From Desulfocapsa sp. (GTDB lineage: Bacteria; Desulfobacterota; Desulfobulbia; Desulfobulbales; Desulfocapsaceae), in assembly GCA_029935135.1 (NCBI GenBank), contig JAOZKX010000003.1:1-20377 (forward strand): 20,377 nt of DNA, given 5' to 3'. The position numbers were made by a program, and so were the translations under genes. The notes beneath the pieces are model-generated. The model made no database searches. It was not told the DNA's origin and worked only from the letters and a program-made list of their open reading frames with translations. Below, piece after piece: positions 15,021-20,377 of this stretch. Numbering within the stretch: position 1 is the stretch's first letter; every line of letters starts with the position of its first letter.

Positions 15021-18000
15021 ACGGATCTGCTGCCACTGAACTTTCAGCTTTTTCTCTGACACCTGCAGGACTCTTTTTACTTCCGGAGCAAAGAGGCCGA
15101 TACGAAACTCATTGACCATTTCCCGGTATAGGCCAATGGCCTCCCTGCATTCTTTGGGATAATCGCTTAGATCTGTCGGTAAATTTGCCATCTTCTGTAG
15201 AGAGGGGGCAAGCTGTCTTGCCTTGCTGAGATCCTTGGCCGGATTGGCGTGGGCGCGTTCGATACGGATCATCAGGGCCTGGAATGAACGGAGGCAATGC
15301 TGCAGGCTGTTGAGTGTTCTTGAGGTAAGAAAATCTGTGGGCATGATGTCGCTGAGCAGGGTTTCGTACTCCTGATACTGGGTGCTGTCATATGATCGGC
15401 TCTTTTTTGCGATATTGGCATAACGAATGATATGCTCTGCTGCCTCTTTGCGTTTGCGCAGGAGAAGGAGCAGGGTGTCGCAGATATCTCTTCCCTGTTT
15501 GTACAGACCCTTTTCAGCCACTCTTTCCCGTATCTGCTCAAACAGTTCTTTTTCCGGAATGGTATCCAGCTCACCGTTGAAAAGCATTTTCATAATAAAG
15601 AAGAGCAGTTGCTCATTTGCCTTTTTTCTGTTGCCGAGAACACTGGTCAGCCAGAGAGAGGAGGGGCCGGAAAGGCTGGTGTGACAATATTTTTTTAGAT
15701 TTTTATACTGTTCACTAAAGTGCAGCTGGTATAAAAAAAGCATCCCCTCTCTGTTTTTATCCCCTGCCGTTTTCCTGTCTGCTGCAAAAGCCAGGGTGAC
15801 TCCACCTTGATCCCGTTGTATCTGCAGGGCAGGGTAGAGATATCCTCCAACTTCATTATCTGCAGTGAAAATAACCGTTTGTCTTGGAAGTTTCTCAAAG
15901 TCCCAGTCGGTAAAGAGTCTGTTCTGCCACTGCAGGAGTTTGTCTGCTGTCTTCCGGGCTGGTTTGACAGTTGTCTGGCAGGGTGGGTGCGGACTTTTGC
16001 TCAATTTACGCAGATTTCTCCCTGTGCCGACTGTTCTCCCGCTCTGGTCATAGAGAAGAAAACGCATCTGCAGGTGAGGAGGCAACTGTTCAGGCCAGTC
16101 AGCACGTGCAATCTTGATCTGGAACATCTTAAATATTCCTGTTTCCAGGGCATTGTAGAGTGAGCCCTGATAGTGTTGACAGTTGTCAAGGAGCAGATCC
16201 ACACTATTGCTGACCGGAATAAGATGTTTTCGCAGTCGCTTGGGCAGACCTTTAAGAAGAAAGGTGACCTTCTCATGGAGCAGTCCTGGTACCAGCCATT
16301 CAAAGGAGGTAAGCGGCGCTATATCCACAGCAGCCATGGGAATACGAACGGTGACTCCATCGTCTTTGTCACCTGGCGAGAGATGGTATTGCAGACGATA
16401 GCTGCTGTTGCCTATGTGGAGTTTTTTTGGGAAATCCTGCAGCTCCTGCTCATCAGGCTGACGGTTGAGGATCTCCTCCTCTTTCATTTCCAGGGTGGAC
16501 TGGTCTTTTATGCTCCGTAAAAACCGGTTCAGGGTAAATCGATCATATACATTTTGGGGAAGTCTGGAATTGTAAAACTGATGGAGGACAGACTCGTCGA
16601 CAAGGAGGTTCCGTTTGCGCAATCGCTCTTCTGTTTCCTGCCATTTCTGGAGAAGCTGCAGATTCTTTTCAAGGAATGGATAGCTGCCGCTGATTGCATT
16701 GGCGAGGAGGGCATCCTGAATAAATATTTGTCTGGCCTCTTCCCTGTTTTTTGCTGCACACCTGCCAAAGTTGACTTTTTTGTCGGCCGAGAGAACAAGG
16801 CCAAAGAGGCTTATTTTCTCATCGGCAATCACCTGCCCGCTTTTTTTCTGCCAACGGGGATTGGACCAGGAGCGGCGGCAGAGATGGGATGCGGTGTGAA
16901 TAAGCCATTCCGGGTCGATGCTTGCCACTGTGAGGGCGTAGAGGCGGTTCGTCTCCAGAAATGAGGCGCCGATAATCCATTTCCCGGAACTGTGAAACTG
17001 GTCGGAGCCTGGAAAGACCATCAGCTCTTTGTTGCCTGTCCCCTGATAGATTTTCTTTTCTTTTTTCAGGGCAATGTTTCGTAAGAAACCGGTGCAGAGA
17101 CTTTTGTGGATGGCAGCAAATGATGCCTCTTTTGTGTTATTGGTAAAGCCTTTTTCCTTGTTCAGCAATGACTGCAGCTGGTCATGGAGATCTATCCATT
17201 CCCGCATGCGCTGGAAAGAGAGGAAGTGTTGTTTGCAAAACTTTTTCAAACGATTCCAGGAGTGGGTCTTCTCCTTCACATTGTGAAAAAGGTTCCAGAT
17301 ATTGAGCAGTGAAAGAAAGTCAGAGTGCTCATGGGCAAATTTCTTATGCATCGCATCGGCCTCCTTTTCCCGTTCTGCCGGACGAACACGAGGATCCTGA
17401 ATGGCAAGGGCTGGGGCGATAATTTTAATCTCTTGCAGGCAGTTATTGTCACGGGCAGCAATAAGGATACGGGAGATCTGCGGATCGATTGGCAGGTGGG
17501 CCATAATTCTGCCGATTTTACTGAGACTGTTGTCCTGTTGTATGGCGCCCAGTTCTTTCAGCAGATTATATCCATCCCGGATGGCTCCCGGATGGGGCGG
17601 TTCAATAAAGGGAAAGTCCACGGGTGAGCCCAGATCCATGGCCGTCATCTGTAGAATAACCTCGGCCAGGTTGGATCGTTTTATCTCCGGCAGAGTGTAT
17701 TGATCACGATCCTTGTAGTCCTCTTCAGAAAAAAGCCTGATACAGAGTCCGTCACCCACACGACCGCAGCGTCCCTTTCGCTGGTCTGCACTGGCCCTGG
17801 AAATCCTGGTGATGGGCAGACTGGTCGTTCTGGCCCGTACATTGTACTGTGAGATGCGAGCCAGCCCGGAATCGATAACATATCTGATGCCCGGCACGGT
17901 AATAGATGTCTCGGCAACATTTGTGGCCACTACGATTTTTGTCTGCTTTGCGGGACGAAAAATTTTCTGTTGGTCAGCGGCCTGCAATCTGCCGAACATA

Positions 18001-18758
18001 GGTAGGATCAGACTCTCAGGCTGCTGCTTCTCAAGGAGTTTGCAGCATTCGCGGATATCCTTTTCGCTTGGCAGGAAGAGTAGTGTATCCTGGGGGATCT
18101 GTTGCCGGTGTAATTGTCTAAGTGTTTGCACTGCATGCTCAACATAGGACAGTTCATCATTTTCTTCCCGTGTGGTGAGAGGTTGATAGTTCACCTCAAC
18201 CGGATAACTGCGCCCTTCAACGGCGAGAATCGGGGCATTGTCAAAATGGCTGGAGAATATTTTCGTATCAATTGTGGCCGAGGTAATGATCAGTTTCAGC
18301 TCCTTCCGACGGGGCAGGAGCTTTTTCAGGTAGCCCAGGAGAAAGTCTATATTCAGGCTTCGTTCATGGGCCTCATCAATGATAATCACGCCATATTTTC
18401 TGAGCAGAGGATCCTGTCTTGTCTCAGCAAGCAGCACCCCGTCTGTCATAAATTTAATACGGGTATCTCTTGTCGTTTTATCGTGAAAACGGATTTTGTA
18501 GCCCACCAGACTGGCATGAGATTGTAGCTCCTCAGCCACTCGCGAAGCCACAGAAGTGGCAGCAACGCGTCTTGGCTGGGTGCATCCAATAAGGAATTTT
18601 TCCAGGGGAAATGATTCCAGGCAAAATTTCGGTAATTGGGTGGTTTTTCCAGATCCAGTCTCTCCCGATACGATAAGCACCTGATGATCATTAAACAGTT
18701 GCAGGAATTCGTCCCGATAAGCTGATATGGGGAGGTCGGATGGGTAGTTCAGTTGCAT
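15000..18758 (-). CDS. hrpA: ATP-dependent RNA helicase HrpA (DEAH family)
   Basis: HrpA is a large DEAH-box RNA helicase linked in E. coli to mRNA processing and to rescue of stalled ribosomes. From the ATG at 18758 it has 1252 residues, near the usual 1300. Motifs in order: Walker A SGETGSGKTTQLPK (about 31-44), TQPRRVAA, DEAH (128-131), SAT (160-162), TNVAETSITVPG and the motif VI arginine finger block QRKGRCGRVGDG. These are followed by a winged-helix/HA2-type region and a long C-terminal domain of the DUF3418 type. An upstream in-frame GTG at 18815 would add 19 residues; neither start has a good RBS. A candidate promoter with its -10 at 18812-18807 would exclude the GTG. The 3' end overlaps the CofD-like gene by 21 bp. 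Confidence 0.94.
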   Translation of the reverse strand: MQLNYPSDLPISAYRDEFLQLFNDHQVLIVSGETGSGKTTQLPKFCLESFPLEKFLIGCTQPRRVAATSVASRVAEELQSHASLVGYKIRFHDKTTRDTRIKFMTDGVLLAETRQDPLLRKYGVIIIDEAHERSLNIDFLLGYLKKLLPRRKELKLIITSATIDTKIFSSHFDNAPILAVEGRSYPVEVNYQPLTTREENDELSYVEHAVQTLRQLHRQQIPQDTLLFLPSEKDIRECCKLLEKQQPESLILPMFGRLQAADQQKIFRPAKQTKIVVATNVAETSITVPGIRYVIDSGLARISQYNVRARTTSLPITRISRASADQRKGRCGRVGDGLCIRLFSEEDYKDRDQYTLPEIKRSNLAEVILQMTAMDLGSPVDFPFIEPPHPGAIRDGYNLLKELGAIQQDNSLSKIGRIMAHLPIDPQISRILIAARDNNCLQEIKIIAPALAIQDPRVRPAEREKEADAMHKKFAHEHSDFLSLLNIWNLFHNVKEKTHSWNRLKKFCKQHFLSFQRMREWIDLHDQLQSLLNKEKGFTNNTKEASFAAIHKSLCTGFLRNIALKKEKKIYQGTGNKELMVFPGSDQFHSSGKWIIGASFLETNRLYALTVASIDPEWLIHTASHLCRRSWSNPRWQKKSGQVIADEKISLFGLVLSADKKVNFGRCAAKNREEARQIFIQDALLANAISGSYPFLEKNLQLLQKWQETEERLRKRNLLVDESVLHQFYNSRLPQNVYDRFTLNRFLRSIKDQSTLEMKEEEILNRQPDEQELQDFPKKLHIGNSSYRLQYHLSPGDKDDGVTVRIPMAAVDIAPLTSFEWLVPGLLHEKVTFLLKGLPKRLRKHLIPVSNSVDLLLDNCQHYQGSLYNALETGIFKMFQIKIARADWPEQLPPHLQMRFLLYDQSGRTVGTGRNLRKLSKSPHPPCQTTVKPARKTADKLLQWQNRLFTDWDFEKLPRQTVIFTADNEVGGYLYPALQIQRDQGGVTLAFAADRKTAGDKNREGMLFLYQLHFSEQYKNLKKYCHTSLSGPSSLWLTSVLGNRKKANEQLLFFIMKMLFNGELDTIPEKELFEQIRERVAEKGLYKQGRDICDTLLLLLRKRKEAAEHIIRYANIAKKSRSYDSTQYQEYETLLSDIMPTDFLTSRTLNSLQHCLRSFQALMIRIERAHANPAKDLSKARQLAPSLQKMANLPTDLSDYPKECREAIGLYREMVNEFRIGLFAPEVKRVLQVSEKKLKVQWQQIRSTCPGI

Positions 18759-18806
18759 GGAAGAAGATGACTTTACATGGGAAAGATGATATGATGAGCG
18801 AAGCTT

Positions 18807-18835
18807 CTTGTACACAGGATCATTCTATTTGTCAT
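18807..18835 (-). promoter_or_regulatory. Candidate hrpA promoter
   Basis: On the minus strand ATGACA (plus coordinates 18835-18830; 5/6 to consensus) is followed after 17 bp by TACAAG (18812-18807; 4/6). It would start transcription near 18800, giving a leader of about 42 nt before the ATG at 18758. Its -35 occupies the same bases as the galU -35 on the other strand. Confidence 0.4.
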
Positions 18836-18857
18836 GTAAAAAAAACTATCGTATAAG
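18829..18857 (+). promoter_or_regulatory. Sigma-70-like promoter for galU-priA
   Basis: TTGTCA (18829-18834; 5/6) and TATAAG (18852-18857; 5/6) are separated by exactly 17 bp. Transcription would begin near 18864, with a leader of about 48 nt. The leader starts with an A/T inverted repeat (AAAAAAATTG followed by TTTTTT, around 18868-18884) of unknown meaning. Confidence 0.6.
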
Positions 18858-18911
18858 CTAGGCTCGCAAAAAAATTGTTTTTTCGATGCCGCCACAAAAA
18901 GGAAAAAACCT

Positions 18912-19784
18912 ATGAAGGTTCGAAAAGCTGTTATTCCGGTTGCCGGTCTTGGCACACGGTTTCTCCCGGCCACCAAAGCAATCCCCAAAGAAATGCTTAC
19001 CATTGTTGATCGGCCAACCATTCAATATATTGTGGAAGAAGTTGTCAGTTCAGGTATTGATCAGATAATTTTTGTGACCAGTGAAGGAAAGTCGGCCATA
19101 GAAAATCATTTTGATTATAACTTTCATCTCGATGCCGTACTCAAAGAGAAGAACAAAAAGAGTCTTGGCAAAGAACTGGATATGATCTCCAATCTGATTG
19201 ATATCGTCTCCGTGCGCCAGAAGAAACCACTGGGCCTCGGCCATGCCATCTGGACCGCCAGGCATGTTGTGGGTAACGAACCTTTTATGGTCCTTCTTGG
19301 TGATGACCTTGTTCTTGCCGACAAACCCTGCGCCAAACAGATGCTTACTCTTTTTGATGAACTGCAGGATCCTATAGTTGCCGTGCAGCGTGTACCGCAG
19401 GAGCAGACTTTTCAATATGGTATTGTTGAAGGGGATGAAACGGAGGCCAGTCGAACCCATGCGGTGAAGCGATTAATTGAAAAGCCTGCGCCCGGAACAA
19501 CAGATTCTGATATGGCAATTATTGGTCGCTATATTCTGACCCCTGATATCTTTAAATTTCTGGGGAAGACAACACCCGGTCACGGCGGGGAGATTCAGCT
19601 TACCGATGCCCTCCTTGCCCTGAAAAACAGCAGACCCATGTATGCCTACGAGTTTGAAGGAACCCGTTATGATGCCGGGGATAAACTTGGGTATTTAAAG
19701 GCCATTCTTGCCTATGGGATACGTCATGAACAACTTGGCGAAGATTTAATGGCCCATATAAAGGAACTGGCCCTGGAAATATGA
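18912..19784 (+). CDS. galU: UTP-glucose-1-phosphate uridylyltransferase GalU
   Basis: GalU makes UDP-glucose from UTP and glucose-1-phosphate, supplying LPS and other surface glycans in the cytoplasm. The 290-residue length is typical. It has the nucleotide-binding signature AGLGTRFLPATK (11-22) followed by K26-E27, VTSEGKSAIENHFD (55-68), GLGHAIW (108-114), the metal-binding GDDLV (130-134), the sugar-site RLIEKP, HGGEIQLTDALL and GTRYDAGDKLGYL near the C-terminus. AAGGA about 8 nt before the ATG is a good RBS. Its stop overlaps the start codon of priA (ATGA at 19781-19784), so the two are translationally coupled. No other sugar-nucleotide gene is next to it; glgB is at the far end of the window. 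Confidence 0.97.
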   Translation: MKVRKAVIPVAGLGTRFLPATKAIPKEMLTIVDRPTIQYIVEEVVSSGIDQIIFVTSEGKSAIENHFDYNFHLDAVLKEKNKKSLGKELDMISNLIDIVSVRQKKPLGLGHAIWTARHVVGNEPFMVLLGDDLVLADKPCAKQMLTLFDELQDPIVAVQRVPQEQTFQYGIVEGDETEASRTHAVKRLIEKPAPGTTDSDMAIIGRYILTPDIFKFLGKTTPGHGGEIQLTDALLALKNSRPMYAYEFEGTRYDAGDKLGYLKAILAYGIRHEQLGEDLMAHIKELALEI

Positions 19785-20377
19785 GTCGGATTGAGGTGGC
19801 AGTGGCGGCACCGCTGCTGCACACCCTTTCCTATTCTTTTGACGAACAGACGACTGGCAACCCCGTTGGCAGGCGGGTTCTAGTTCCTTTGGGCAGGCAG
19901 AGAGTAACCGGTTTTGTACTGGGACTGCTGCCCGAAGAAGATGTCAGCTACAGGATACTCTCTGTTATCCGCTTTCAGGATGTTTCTCCTCTTTTTCCCG
20001 AAAACCTTGTTCCCTTCTTTCGCTGGATTGCAGACTCTTACCACTATCCTATAGGTGAGGTGATTAAAACGGCCCTGCCGGGCGGCCTGACTTCTAAGAA
20101 CCGAAAGAGACTACAGTTAACTGCAGATGGCAGGGAAGAGCTGCATAAGTGGCCATATTCCGATATTGTTGAACCGGATTGGTTTGCTCAGCTCCTTAAA
20201 AAATCAAAACTGAGTCCGACCCTTACAAAAAAAGTTTGCAGTGAGCGTTTATATAAAAAAGCAGTTGCAGATCTTATTGCAGAGGGCTGGGTCTTCCTTG
20301 TTGATACGGTTGATGCAGACAGGATTCGTGAGAAACTGGAACACTGTTATACCCTTGTTACCGACATGGAACTGCCA
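19781..20377 (+). CDS. priA: Primosomal protein N' (PriA), N-terminal part; cut by window edge
   Basis: PriA restarts stalled replication forks by binding forked DNA and loading the primosome. The open frame starts at the ATG overlapping the galU stop and stays open for 199 codons to the window edge. The visible part matches the PriA N-terminal 3'-DNA-binding domain: IEVAVAAPLLHTLSYSF, then GRRVLVPLGRQRVTGFVLG (about 30-48), then FFRWIADSYHYPIGEVIKTA (about 79-98) followed by LPGGL. This is followed by a winged-helix-like region (about 110-175). The helicase motifs and the zinc-binding cysteines would lie beyond the edge. Coupling to galU looks like local gene order, not a shared pathway. Confidence 0.9.
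   Translation, partial: MSRIEVAVAAPLLHTLSYSFDEQTTGNPVGRRVLVPLGRQRVTGFVLGLLPEEDVSYRILSVIRFQDVSPLFPENLVPFFRWIADSYHYPIGEVIKTALPGGLTSKNRKRLQLTADGREELHKWPYSDIVEPDWFAQLLKKSKLSPTLTKKVCSERLYKKAVADLIAEGWVFLVDTVDADRIREKLEHCYTLVTDMELP

Noticed and set aside
18759..18815. GTG start at 18815 for hrpA
   Set aside because: No RBS and it lies upstream of the transcription start predicted from the candidate hrpA promoter; kept as a possibility but not preferred.

Overview
The window reads as chromosomal core DNA from a Gram-negative bacterium. It carries kdsB (a Kdo/LPS precursor enzyme), two PilT-type retraction ATPases, a Sec signal peptide and RsmJ/HrpA/PriA housekeeping proteins. The gene mix (an LDH-like malate dehydrogenase next to a long CofD/YvcK-like protein, tandem PilT paralogues, a PF04392 binding protein paired with a hybrid histidine kinase) and the moderate GC suggest a sulfate-reducing or related Desulfobacterota lineage, perhaps Desulfobulbales. 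That placement is inference from gene style, not from a search. No rRNA, tRNA, CRISPR array, transposase or phage gene was seen.

Layout. Positions 1-2341, minus strand: the glycogen branching enzyme glgB, followed 30 nt downstream by the start of an unrecognised small gene that runs off the window. Positions 2342-2637: a divergent spacer with a 17-bp palindrome and a candidate promoter. Positions 2638-6578, plus strand: a tightly spaced run of yqgE/algH-like, a YkgJ-type cysteine-cluster protein, rlmH, a small unknown protein and two PilT-like ATPases. Positions 6579-6800: a consensus-like promoter and a leader of about 140 nt. Positions 6801-10000: a signalling pair, a periplasmic PF04392 binding protein whose stop overlaps the start of a membrane hybrid histidine kinase. 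Positions 10044-10850, minus: rsmJ, convergent with the kinase and divergent from kdsB. Positions 10923-15020, plus: kdsB, mdh and a 777-residue CofD/YvcK-domain protein. Positions 15000-18758, minus: hrpA, overlapping the CofD-like gene tail to tail by 21 bp. Positions 18912-20377, plus: galU, whose stop overlaps the start of priA, which is cut by the window edge.

How the genes fit together. glgB and galU both act on activated glucose (glycogen and UDP-glucose). kdsB feeds LPS. mdh and the YvcK-like protein suggest central-carbon and cell-envelope control. rlmH, rsmJ, hrpA and priA are ribosome, RNA and replication housekeeping. The most unusual parts are the tandem PilT pair, where each copy has lost a different one of the two His-box histidines; the extended CofD/YvcK-like protein with unassigned flanking regions; and the binding-protein/hybrid-kinase pair, which has no DNA-binding output partner in view.
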